Below are positions 1 through 7,943 of a stretch of DNA of 64,000 bases, piece by piece. Location: the NCBI GenBank assembly GCA_036500965.1, contig DASYBC010000105.1, positions 1-64,000 on the forward strand, written 5' to 3'. The stretch comes from AP-15 sp036500965 (GTDB lineage Bacteria > Pseudomonadota > Alphaproteobacteria > ATCC43930 > CGMCC-115725). How positions within the stretch are numbered: the stretch's first letter is position 1; each line of letters opens with the position of its first letter. The notes below the pieces were generated by a model. That model searched no databases, had not been told where the DNA came from, and worked only from the letters and a program-made list of their open reading frames with translations. Both the position numbers and the translations under genes were made by a program.

Positions 1-694
1 GGTGGTTCTCGCAACTCCACCGTAACGCACACCTTCCCGGTGACCACCCGTCGCTCACGCGCGCGCCGGGCTCCATGTGATCGGGCATTCCACCCGACGC
101 GCGCTCACCCCCGATTTTCCACCACGAGCGCGGACGCTAACGAGCACGAGATGGAAATCGGGCCACAAGCAAATCAGCAATCCACCGATCGAATACCGCC
201 GGCTGGGCAAGCGCTACCAGGCGCCGATCCCGACCACCCGGCCCGGCAACCCTGCCGCTCGGCCACCGCGCCCGCCGCGCCCGCCAAAACCCCCGGCCGA
301 GCCCGCCTGATGCTGGGAACGGGTTTGCACGGTACCGCCGGTACTCCCGCCGGTTTCGGCGCTGTACGAGTCTTAGAAACGATTTGGTGATTTCGAGGGT
401 GTGTTTCGCCATTTGCGCACCCTCGAAAAGTCCCCGGACGGCTTCTCCCGCCCGCGGGCCGGCGAGCGGTGAACACCGGGTAAACCGTTCGCGGCAGCGC
501 CCCCTCACGGCGCGACAACCTCCCGGCCCCGTCTGGCTTTTGCGGGTGCAGGGTCCCGGATCATCGGCGTTCGCAACAGCGCCTTCCGGGGCCCTTTTTT
601 TGAGGCAGTGCTCACGCTTTACGAAAAATATTTTTGAGACGTTTACCCTTTCTGGCGATTGTTCAATCCGGGGGGGAATGCGTGGAGGAAGAAC
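1..694. other. Left-edge stretch without a convincing gene
   Basis: Open frames here are short, overlap on both strands, and lack a recognisable family or a good ribosome binding site. The only structure I can point to is the terminator-like hairpin at 551-601. The stretch belongs to the integrated island that ends at 2716, so an unusual gene or small RNA remains possible. Confidence 0.4.
551..601 (+). terminator. Rho-independent terminator-like hairpin
   Basis: GGGTCCCGG (551-559) can pair with CCGGGGCCC (586-594) in a nine-pair stem containing one G-T wobble. Seven T residues follow directly (595-601). The loop is long, about 26 nt. It would end a rightward transcript whose gene I cannot identify, or act in the leader of the lipoprotein gene at 695. 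Confidence 0.4.
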
Positions 695-1201
695 ATGCAG
701 GACCCAAATTGCGTGAAGAGCGGAAGGCGGGCGACGGTTGCGTTGAGTAGCATGGTGTTAGCAGCACTGATAGGAGGCTGTACGACGTATTGGGCACCAG
801 GCCCAAACGCAGAAGGGACCTTCGCGCAGGCGAGCGCACGATGCAGGTTGCTCTCGCGAGGGATGCACGAAGATCCAGAGTACATCGAAAGCTCAAATCG
901 AGCCCTCAGCAACACCGCATACGCTTTCTCTGTTTTGGGATCGATTGCTCAGGATGAGACCAACAAGCGGGACTGCATGGAAGCGTTGGGGTGGGAGCAA
1001 GTAAGCCAAGAGGCGCCATCGCCGGCACCCGCCCCCATCGCTACACCGATCGGACCAACCGCGCCCCCACCGAGACCGACTGTGCTTCCGACCGCCGGTT
1101 CACCCGTTTCGCCCCTCGCGATAGCCCCGGCTCCGGTGCCGATGACGCCGTGCGGCGAGGACCGCCCGTGCAATATTCAGAGCACCCCCGGCCCGAGCTG
1201 A
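695..1201 (+). CDS. Small putative lipoprotein, island cargo
   Basis: This encodes 168 residues of unknown family. A short basic N-terminus is followed by a hydrophobic segment ending in LIGGC at about residues 22-26, a good lipobox, so the mature protein should be anchored through its cysteine. The central part has four or five further Cys residues and modest predicted structure. The last 60 residues are Pro/Ala-rich, as in a periplasmic linker. I chose the ATG at 695 because GGAGGAAG lies 4-11 bases upstream; a longer in-frame start at 659 would hide the lipobox. It runs toward the convergent integrase gene. Confidence 0.6.
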   Translation: MQDPNCVKSGRRATVALSSMVLAALIGGCTTYWAPGPNAEGTFAQASARCRLLSRGMHEDPEYIESSNRALSNTAYAFSVLGSIAQDETNKRDCMEALGWEQVSQEAPSPAPAPIATPIGPTAPPPRPTVLPTAGSPVSPLAIAPAPVPMTPCGEDRPCNIQSTPGPS

Positions 1202-1223
1202 CTTGCGCTCGGATTGGTGCGGG

Positions 1224-2477
1224 CTATTCTCGCCCATTAGGCTCGACCATCAGCGCAGCCGTGCGATCCGCAACCGCGTCGGCTGCGGCAAGCAACACCG
1301 CATCGGCGCTATGGACATAGCGGGACGTGATCGTCTGCCCCTTGTGGCCGACAAGCGCTCCGATCGTCAGTTCCGAATACCCAAGATCGCTAGCCAAGCT
1401 TGCGAACGAGTGCCGCAACACGTGCGGCGTTATGTCGCGCGGCAACTCGCCAAGCCCCATGATGCGATCCCAAAACGACGCAAAGCCGGCCATCTCTCCC
1501 GCGCCCCGCGTCGCCGGGAACACCAGCGCCCCGGCGATCTGCGGCATCGTCCGCAGCACGTCGCACGCGGCCTGCGACAGCGGTCGCATGCTATGCCCGG
1601 TTTTGGTATCGGCCAACGTCGCGGTGCGCCGAATAAGATCAACATCCGGCCATTGCAGAGATAACGCCTCGCCGCGCCGCCATCCTGTGAGCGCGAGAAA
1701 TTGCGCTGCGGCGATTGCCGGCGGCCAGATACTTTCCGCCGTCGCCTGGCGCAGTGCCGCGCCGAGCGACGCGTATTCGTCATTGCTGAGCCGTCGCGTT
1801 CGCCGGCCGTCGGCAAATCGCATAACCCCCTGCACCGGGTTGTTCGACCGCACCCCTTGATCGACGGCATAGGCGAAGATCGCGCCGAGCAATCCGACGG
1901 TACGGGTCGCGGTTCCCTTGCCACCGCTGACGCGCGCCAGCCCGCGCAGCTTCGTCTTGACCGTGGCCGCCGTCTCGCCCTCGGCGACAGCATGCATGAA
2001 GCGCTTAACATCGTCGCGGGTGATCGCGCGAACGGGCAACTTACCGAGCAGTGGCTTTATATGACGTTCAACCCGCCCGCGATCTGTGGCAAGCGTGCTT
2101 TGCTTCTTTGCTGTCCGCCGCCGCGTCAGCAACCGCCCCGCCTCGGCGTCGGTTAGGTAGGCGTCACACAATTCGCCGACTGTCTGCGCTTGGCGCGTGG
2201 CTTTCTTGGCTGCGGCAGGATCGCCGCCTTTGGCGACTTCGCCGAGGATTGCGCGGGCTTGCTTGCGCGCCGTGTCGGGCGTTAACGCGCCCAACTGGCC
2301 AATTGTTTGCCAGCGCTGGCGCCCCTCTTGGGTACGGTAGAAAACGAAAAACCGCACCGCCGCGTTGCCGCGCCGCCGTCGCGCTCCGAATCCGGGGAGC
2401 GTTGTTTCCCACAGGATCGCGTCTTCCCCCAGCTGCCGAACGTCATCGAGCCCGATCTTTGTTACCCGCTCGCTCAT
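1224..2477 (-). CDS. Tyrosine-type site-specific integrase of the left island
   Basis: This 417-residue phage/island integrase catalyses recombination between attP and a tRNA gene. The first 90 residues resemble the arm-binding DUF4102-like domain of P4-type integrases. A SAM-like core-binding domain follows (about 100-200), then the catalytic domain. Visible catalytic motifs are Arg in TGWRRGEAL, HVLRH (H-x-x-R), the second His in VGHKG and the nucleophile Tyr in SRYVH. It appears intact. The ATG at 2477 is preceded by AGGGAGG; the open frame extends upstream without another good start. It is transcribed away from the tRNA-Arg fragment at 2667-2716, into the island. Confidence 0.92.
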   Translation of the reverse strand: MSERVTKIGLDDVRQLGEDAILWETTLPGFGARRRRGNAAVRFFVFYRTQEGRQRWQTIGQLGALTPDTARKQARAILGEVAKGGDPAAAKKATRQAQTVGELCDAYLTDAEAGRLLTRRRTAKKQSTLATDRGRVERHIKPLLGKLPVRAITRDDVKRFMHAVAEGETAATVKTKLRGLARVSGGKGTATRTVGLLGAIFAYAVDQGVRSNNPVQGVMRFADGRRTRRLSNDEYASLGAALRQATAESIWPPAIAAAQFLALTGWRRGEALSLQWPDVDLIRRTATLADTKTGHSMRPLSQAACDVLRTMPQIAGALVFPATRGAGEMAGFASFWDRIMGLGELPRDITPHVLRHSFASLASDLGYSELTIGALVGHKGQTITSRYVHSADAVLLAAADAVADRTAALMVEPNGRE

Positions 2478-2666
2478 CCCTGCCTCCCTCGCGGGCCGAT
2501 TACCGGCCGCCGATGGCAAGTAGATGGTCCCGTGGCAAGCACATGGCAAGCAACTTCGGGCAAGCAGGGGCAACTTGAAGCCGCTTGCCGCAAACCAAAA
2601 CCGTCCCTATCTCGTTGAGATATATCACATACGCAAACAGGGCCAAACCGCAGCAAACCCGGCCAG

Positions 2667-2716
2667 TTGCCCTCCGAAGGCAGAGGTCGTGAGTTCGAAT
2701 CTCGCCGGGTGCGCCA
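2667..2716 (+). other. Displaced 3' fragment of tRNA-Arg(CCG), island attachment site
   Basis: The bases fit the 3' part of a tRNA: anticodon stem TTGCC/GGCAG, loop CTCCGAA (anticodon CCG), variable loop, T-arm with TTCGAAT, then an acceptor 3' strand, discriminator and CCA ending at 2716. The bases before 2667 contain no D-arm and no GCACCCG-like 5' acceptor strand, so this is a fragment. It is best read as the attachment-site duplicate left by island integration. Confidence 0.8.
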
Positions 2717-3254
2717 GCGTGACGAATGCGTCAGTGCTTGGTTCAACAGCCATTCGACCCCCCTATGTCCCGCCGGGAACGCTCTGGACGTCGCGGTTGT
2801 ACATCGCAACCGTTCAATTTCGGTGAAAGCGGCTGGGCGAAAGCGTGATCGCCATGCTTGACCGCGAATGCCCTGGACCTCCGAGCGGAGTTGTCCGAGG
2901 CCAACGCCGCGTCATCCCCGTTGCTCCCCCATTGGCGATCACACAACCGCATATCTGTTCGATCGACCCCGAGGGCGTTGACGTTCATTCTTCATTTGCC
3001 ATGGCGCTGCTCCTATCTGTAACCCGCTGGTCTTCTCCCGATCCGCAGCCATACGAACGACCTTCGCGATCGCCGGGATCGAGCATCAGGTCGGCGCACG
3101 TTCCGGTTGCGGCCTCGGCGGCGACACGATGTCGGGCCGCAGCGGCATTGCATCTACAAACTGTCCAATATTCTTGGTGAATTAACGTCGAATCTTCCTC
3201 ATTGATCGGCTGAAAGGATTATGCTTCCGGAAATACTGGGTGGCAGGCGACATC
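2717..3254. other. Intergenic stretch, nothing recognised
   Basis: This is the first chromosomal sequence outside the left island. Short open frames exist on both strands, but none has a clear start signal or a family resemblance. Confidence 0.4.
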
Positions 3255-3584
3255 ATGACACGCACGGATACTGTGCTTTGGCTGCGTAAAGAAATGGAGG
3301 CCGCGGTTGGGCTGGGGCGCCCGCTGGTCGGATGTTTCGCTTGGCCAAACCCGGCCCAGGCGGACCCGGCGGAATTGAGGCGTGCGCTCGGCGAGGCCGA
3401 CGTGGAGCGGGCGATTGGTCGAGCGCAGCGCCGCGGCATCGCCCTCAGCTTCGTCGCCGCGGCGATCGATGCGGCAGCAGCCGCATGCAGCGCCGGCAAC
3501 GCCGGCAGCTGGATCGTCGATTTGATCGACACCCTCGACAACCTGCCGACCGGGATTCAGCCCGTCAAAAGTGCGCGGCTATAG
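3255..3584 (+). CDS. Small hypothetical protein
   Basis: A 109-residue product I do not recognise. It has no signal peptide and no long hydrophobic segment; the middle is Ala-rich and probably helical, including about eight consecutive Ala-dominated positions near residue 75. Codon use resembles the neighbouring genes. The start is uncertain: the ATG at 3255 or a GTG at 3240, neither with a strong ribosome binding site. It stands alone upstream of the XRE gene. Confidence 0.45.
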   Translation: MTRTDTVLWLRKEMEAAVGLGRPLVGCFAWPNPAQADPAELRRALGEADVERAIGRAQRRGIALSFVAAAIDAAAAACSAGNAGSWIVDLIDTLDNLPTGIQPVKSARL

Positions 3585-3910
3585 GCGCGCCTGATCTTGC
3601 CAGATTCCGGATGGCGCTCGGGAGATGTTGCACCGGGGATTTAGCCCGGTTCCCGGCCCGGTTACGGGTCGTTCGGCCGGCGATCCCCGGGCAACGCCAG
3701 CCGATCCACCCTTGTCGTGGGTCCGCAGGCATACCACTTCGGAGATTATTGGAGGCTCGGACTGCCGCTCCCGTTGATGGCCGTTTGGATCGCAGTTGTC
3801 GCCGTCGCATCGGCCATCCGTTGAGCAGGTGGAATGAAACCACCGCCAACGTGTTGATAGAGTGTCGCAGAAAACGGTCGGCGTTTGAGCATAGCTAGAC
3901 GGGTGAAGGC
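3585..3910. other. Intergenic stretch, nothing recognised
   Basis: About 325 bases between the small hypothetical gene and the XRE regulator. I see no convincing reading frame, RNA or repeat. It presumably carries the promoter of the gene at 3911. Confidence 0.35.
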
Positions 3911-4282
3911 ATGGCTAAGCCAAAGCGAGGGCGGTCCACGGCCGCCATCGATGATCATGTCGGAGCGCGCATTCGCGAGCGTCGGATCATGCTGGGGCTG
4001 ACCCAGCAGCAACTGGCCGACATGATCGGAGTGACTTATCAACAGGCGCATAAGTATGAGCGCGGGATCAATCGGGTTTCGGCCGGCAGGCTGTTCGAGA
4101 TCGCCCGTGCGCTGAGTGCCCCGGTCAGTCACTTCTACGAGGGGATCGGCCAGGAAGGGCCGCGCCAGATCACGCCGCATCAGCGGATGCTGCTCGAGAT
4201 CGCGCGCAACTTCGCCGAGATCCGAAATGAAAAGCACCAAGAGGCGGTGAGCCAGCTCGCCCGCGCCCTGGCCAGCGGGTAA
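3911..4282 (+). CDS. XRE-family helix-turn-helix transcriptional regulator
   Basis: A 123-residue Cro/C1-type DNA-binding protein. The HTH domain covers about residues 15-75: IRERRIMLGLTQQQLADMIG is the typical helix 2-helix 3 pattern, followed by a Q-x-x-KYE recognition segment. The C-terminal 45 residues form a short helical tail as in many alphaproteobacterial single-domain XRE regulators. GGGTGAAGGC precedes the ATG. It has no obvious operon partner; the next gene is convergent. Its targets are unknown. Confidence 0.85.
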   Translation: MAKPKRGRSTAAIDDHVGARIRERRIMLGLTQQQLADMIGVTYQQAHKYERGINRVSAGRLFEIARALSAPVSHFYEGIGQEGPRQITPHQRMLLEIARNFAEIRNEKHQEAVSQLARALASG

Positions 4283-4346
4283 GGCCGCTGATCTGCCCAC
4301 TGACCTGCTCCCGGGTAGCCCAAGCAGCGCCGCGGCCACGGTGTGC

Positions 4347-4901
4347 TCAGGGCGCATCGGGCAGCGGGAATTCGTTGAGATAGGGTAAATAGCCGTCTTC
4401 GACATCGACCTGCATCGCGCCGAGCAGGCGCACCAGGCCGTTGTAGAACGCGATCGTCAGGACGAGGTCGGTGACACGCTCGTCGCCCAGGCCCTGATGC
4501 AGGGCCGCGAAGGTGTCGTCCGAAATTTCGAGCTTCTCGGTCATCTCGCGTGCCGCGCACAGCACCGCCTTGGCGAGCGGATCGAGGTCGGTGGGCCGGC
4601 CCTGGGTTTCATCGGCAATTGCCCGGATATCGGCGTCGGATACTCCAAATTCGCGACTGATCCTGATGTGATGCGAATATTCATAGGCCGACCGGGTGAC
4701 ATAGCCGACCTGCAGGATCGCCATTTGCCGTAGTCTCGGGTCGAGGCGGCTGCCGTCGCGAATGAAGCGTGCCAAGGTGTTGAGGCTGCGCGCGGCGCGC
4801 GGGCTGTGCGCCAGCAGCCGGTAGAGATTGATGTTGCGCGCCAGCAGATCCTGGTGCTCGGGCAACAGATCGGATTTGTCGAGATAAGGCAGGCGCGCCA
4901 T
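4347..4901 (-). CDS. Carboxymuconolactone decarboxylase / AhpD-like family protein
   Basis: A 184-residue all-helical protein of the CMD superfamily. The central segment, with RQMAILQVGYV followed by EYSHH, matches the conserved CMD helix and its His/Glu site. The CxxC pair typical of AhpD peroxidase reductants is absent, so this is more like the lactone-decarboxylase-type or uncharacterised group. The ATG at 4901 has GGAG eight bases upstream; a GTG at 4910 is also in frame. Its substrate cannot be assigned from sequence. Confidence 0.8.
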   Translation of the reverse strand: MARLPYLDKSDLLPEHQDLLARNINLYRLLAHSPRAARSLNTLARFIRDGSRLDPRLRQMAILQVGYVTRSAYEYSHHIRISREFGVSDADIRAIADETQGRPTDLDPLAKAVLCAAREMTEKLEISDDTFAALHQGLGDERVTDLVLTIAFYNGLVRLLGAMQVDVEDGYLPYLNEFPLPDAP

Positions 4902-5032
4902 CGTCGTCACTCCGTTCTGCGAACGAGCTTCGCACGATAAGGCGGTCAGCCGACACGATTGCGGGCGGCGGCCCGGCCTCCCGATCGGCCGGCCTTGCCG
5001 CAGATTATGCGGCCATGGCCCGCGCGCTCTGA

Positions 5033-5824
5033 TCAGGTGGCGAATTGCTCCTTGAAGACGCGCTCTTCGAGATTTGCCTCTCGGTCGAACAGCAGGGTCA
5101 TGGCAATATCGCGATTCTCGTGGATTTCGACGCTCAGCACATCGCGCGCCTCGGTGAAATCGGCGACGGCGCTGACCGGCCGCTTATTGTTTTCGAGCGC
5201 GTCGATCCGCACCCTGGCCTGATGGCGCAGCAACGCGCCGCGCCAACGCCGCGGTCGGAACGCGCTGATCGGGGTCAAGGCGAGAACGCCGGCGCCGAGC
5301 GGAATGATCGGGCCATGCGCCGACAGATTATAGGCGGTGCTGCCGACCGGGGTCGCGATCAAGATGCCGTCCGCCATCAGCTCGTCGATGCGGACCACCC
5401 CATCGACAGTAATCCGCAGCTTTGCCGCTTGGCGGCTTTCGCGCAGCAGCGAGACCTCGTTAAAAGCCAGCGCCCGATGGCGGCCGCCCTGCTCGTCGCG
5501 CGCCGTCATCTCGAGCGGGTGGAGCACGACCGGCTGGGCCGCGGCCAGGCGCTCGTCGAGCCCGTCCGGCCGATAGGAGTTCATCAGGAAGCCGACGCTG
5601 CCGCGATGCATGCCGTAGATCGGCACCCCCTGCGGCAGAAAGCGATGCAGGGTTTCCAGCATGAAGCCATCGCCGCCGAGCGAAACGACGATTTGAGCAT
5701 GGTCGGGGGCGACGCAGGGATACAGGCGGCAGAGCTCCGCCAGCGCCTGTTGCGCGGGCTCGGTGTCGGCTGCGACGACAGCGATCCGCGGGGCCGCCAG
5801 CCGCGGCGACACGGACCGCGTCAC
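5033..5824 (-). CDS. nadK: NAD kinase
   Basis: A 263-residue cytosolic enzyme that phosphorylates NAD to NADP with ATP. It shows the family signature GGDG (residues 50-53), the NE motif in AFNEVSLLR and the Gly/Thr-rich TPVGSTAYNLSA segment. The length suits short bacterial NAD kinases. Translation starts at a GTG (5824) that overlaps the moaA stop codon in GTGA, so the two are probably translated from one message. Confidence 0.95.
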   Translation of the reverse strand: MTRSVSPRLAAPRIAVVAADTEPAQQALAELCRLYPCVAPDHAQIVVSLGGDGFMLETLHRFLPQGVPIYGMHRGSVGFLMNSYRPDGLDERLAAAQPVVLHPLEMTARDEQGGRHRALAFNEVSLLRESRQAAKLRITVDGVVRIDELMADGILIATPVGSTAYNLSAHGPIIPLGAGVLALTPISAFRPRRWRGALLRHQARVRIDALENNKRPVSAVADFTEARDVLSVEIHENRDIAMTLLFDREANLEERVFKEQFAT

Positions 5825-6813
5825 CCGCCGGTTACGCTCATATGGCGCGAGATGGCTGGCCGGTTGTGGCGGCGGTCGATGATGAAATCGTGGCCCCGCG
5901 GCTTGCGGCTTATCGCCTCACCAATCGCCGTCACCAGCGCTTCGTCGCCCTCCGATTGGCGCAGAGGGGTGCGCAAATCGGCCGCATCCTCCTGGCCGAG
6001 GCACATATAGAGCGTGCCGGTGCAGGTCAGCCGCACCCGGTTGCAGCTCTCGCAGAAATTGTGGGTCAACGGGGTGATGAAGCCGAGCCGGCGGCCGGTT
6101 TCGCGAACCGAGACGTAACGCGCCGGGCCGCCGGTGCGATAATCGCTGTCGTCGAGCGTCCAGCGCCGCTGCAGCCGGGCGCGCACCACCGACAACGGGA
6201 GATATTGGTCGAGCCGGTTCTCGCCGCCGATGTCGCCCATCGGCATGACCTCGATGAACACCAGATCGAAACCCTGGTCGCCGCACCACGCGACCAGATC
6301 GTTCAATTCGTCCTCATTGACGCCGCGCAGCGCCACAGTGTTGATCTTGACCGCGAGCCCGGCTTTCTTGGCGGCGGCGAGCCCGTCGAGCACCACCTCG
6401 AGCCGGCCGCGCCGGGTGATCTCGGTGAATTTCGCCGGGTCGAGCGTGTCGAGCGAGACGTTGATCCGGCGCACCCCGCAATCGCGCAGCTCCTCGGCAT
6501 AGCGGGCGAGCTGGCTGCCGTTGCTCGTCAAGGTCAACTCGTCGAGCGCGCCGGAGCCGATATGGCGTCCAAGCGAGCGGAACAGCGCCATGATGTTGCG
6601 CCGAACCAGCGGCTCGCCGCCGGTCAGGCGCAGCTTGCGCACGCCGAGGCGGACAAAGGCGCTGCACACCCGATCGAGCTCCTCGAGGGTCAACAGCTCG
6701 GCCTTTGGCAGAAAATTCATCTCCTCCGCCATGCAATAGACACAGCGGAAGTCGCACCGGTCGGTCACCGATACGCGCAGATAGGTGATGGTCCGTCCAA
6801 ACGGGTCGATCAT
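5821..6813 (-). CDS. moaA: GTP 3',8-cyclase MoaA (molybdenum cofactor biosynthesis)
   Basis: A 330-residue radical SAM enzyme catalysing the first step of molybdopterin synthesis, GTP to 3',8-cyclo-GTP, with MoaC. The N-terminal 4Fe-4S site is C20-x3-C24-x2-C27, the SAM-binding GGEP follows, and the C-terminal cluster is FCESC with a downstream Cys. The protein ends in Gly-Gly, the tail known to be needed for MoaA activity. It lies upstream of nadK with a 4-base overlap. Its position near fdhD and mobA makes this a molybdenum-cofactor neighbourhood. Confidence 0.96.
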   Translation of the reverse strand: MIDPFGRTITYLRVSVTDRCDFRCVYCMAEEMNFLPKAELLTLEELDRVCSAFVRLGVRKLRLTGGEPLVRRNIMALFRSLGRHIGSGALDELTLTSNGSQLARYAEELRDCGVRRINVSLDTLDPAKFTEITRRGRLEVVLDGLAAAKKAGLAVKINTVALRGVNEDELNDLVAWCGDQGFDLVFIEVMPMGDIGGENRLDQYLPLSVVRARLQRRWTLDDSDYRTGGPARYVSVRETGRRLGFITPLTHNFCESCNRVRLTCTGTLYMCLGQEDAADLRTPLRQSEGDEALVTAIGEAISRKPRGHDFIIDRRHNRPAISRHMSVTGG

Positions 6814-6900
6814 GCTGTGCTCGTCCGCTTTCTCATCTTGTTAAGATGGGGGCGCCTTCGGCAAATGTCGCCCTCGATCTGACCGTGGGATTTTCCGGCG

Positions 6901-7383
6901 CTAGCCCCGCTGCTCCTGCGGAAACCAGTCGCCGAGGATCTGCTCTTCAGTGTAGCGCGCCCGCCGTAGAACGTTTGCATCCACCTCGTCGATCTCGCCG
7001 TGCTCTTCGAGGTCCGCGATTGCAAGCTCGATCCCGCGTCTGGTTTCCACCTCGACAAACTGGCCCAGCTCGGGTTTCAAACTCGGACCGTCGTCAAGGC
7101 GCCGTTGAGCTTGCAACCGAGCGAGGCGGATCGTCCGCCGCCATTCGTTCCGCGGCTCGACCGCTGGGGAATACTCCAGCTTCACCAGGTGCTGAATGAT
7201 GCTGATGATGTGACTGCCGAGAGCCGAACGTTGCGACGTGCCCAAGCCCTCGATCTCCTCGGCGATGTTCTCCCAGTCGAGCTCCTGGTTCGAACCGGTG
7301 CGCGCGGTTTTCCGCACGGCTTCGCCCTGCAGTTTCGCCCAGGCGACGAAATCCTCGGCGTAGAGCCTCTTCAGATCGGTCAT
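6901..7383 (-). CDS. DUF29 family protein (second of a tandem pair)
   Basis: A 160-residue protein of the uncharacterised DUF29 family. Recognisable features are YAEDFVAW near the start, LDWENIAEEIEGLG, the SIIQHLVKLEYSP helix and a C-terminal ILGDWFP. No enzymatic motif is evident and it should be cytosolic. It overlaps the upstream DUF29 gene by four bases (ATGA at 7380-7383), and the two proteins align over their full length, so they come from a duplication. Confidence 0.9.
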   Translation of the reverse strand: MTDLKRLYAEDFVAWAKLQGEAVRKTARTGSNQELDWENIAEEIEGLGTSQRSALGSHIISIIQHLVKLEYSPAVEPRNEWRRTIRLARLQAQRRLDDGPSLKPELGQFVEVETRRGIELAIADLEEHGEIDEVDANVLRRARYTEEQILGDWFPQEQRG

Positions 7384-7859
7384 CGTTGCTCCCCGGGAAA
7401 CCAGTCGCCGAGCACTTGCGCTTCAGTGTAGACCGTGGCCCGCAACCTCGCGACCGTTGCAGCATCGATCTCCTGATAGCGCCCGTGGTCCCTCAGCGCG
7501 AGATCGATGCCGCGCTGCGTCTGTCGCTCGAGGTCGCGGCCGAGCCCACTTCTCAGGCTGGGGCTCGCTTCCGGCAAATCCTCGATCTCGGCCCTGGCGT
7601 CCACGATCGATTCCGCCCAGCCGCGACGCGGCTCTTTCGCCGGGGAGTGCTCGAGCTTCAGGAGATGGCGGACAATCCACCGAATTTGGCTTTGCAGCTC
7701 GCGCCTGACCGATTTGCCCAAATCCTCGATCTCCTCGGCCAGGTTTTCCCAGTCCAGGCGTTGGTTCGAGCCATTGCGCGCCGCAGCGCGCAGCGCGTCG
7801 GCCTGCTGTCGGGACCAGGCCAGGAAGTCCTCGTCGTAGAGCGAGCTCGGTTGCGCCAT
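7380..7859 (-). CDS. DUF29 family protein (first of a tandem pair)
   Basis: A 159-residue paralogue of the gene at 6901-7383. It has the same order of motifs: YDEDFLAW, LDWENLAEEIEDLG, IVRHLLKLEHSP and VLGDWFP. An open frame continues upstream to 8525, but it is antisense to fdhD and I reject it. The ATG at 7859 has AGGGAG about seven bases upstream. The function of DUF29 is unknown. The pair is divergent from fdhD across about 84 bases, so both directions may share a promoter region. Confidence 0.9.
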   Translation of the reverse strand: MAQPSSLYDEDFLAWSRQQADALRAAARNGSNQRLDWENLAEEIEDLGKSVRRELQSQIRWIVRHLLKLEHSPAKEPRRGWAESIVDARAEIEDLPEASPSLRSGLGRDLERQTQRGIDLALRDHGRYQEIDAATVARLRATVYTEAQVLGDWFPGEQR

Positions 7860-7943
7860 ATCGGCTCCCTTCGGGGCCATTCTAGCACAACACATCGAGC
7901 TTGCCGGCTTGCAGCGGAACCCGCCCGCGCCCATCATCGGGGG

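Larger units (their letters stand above)
1..2716. mobile_element. Right-hand end of an island integrated in tRNA-Arg(CCG)
   Basis: A tyrosine integrase (1224-2477) lies about 190 bp from a plus-strand 3' fragment of tRNA-Arg(CCG) at 2667-2716 that has no 5' half. Such elements enter at the tRNA 3' end, restore the gene at one junction and leave a displaced 3' copy at the other. Because the fragment reads on the plus strand, the island lies to its left, and the intact tRNA-Arg gene should be beyond position 1. A lipoprotein gene is the only other cargo visible here. The length of the island cannot be seen. Confidence 0.7.
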
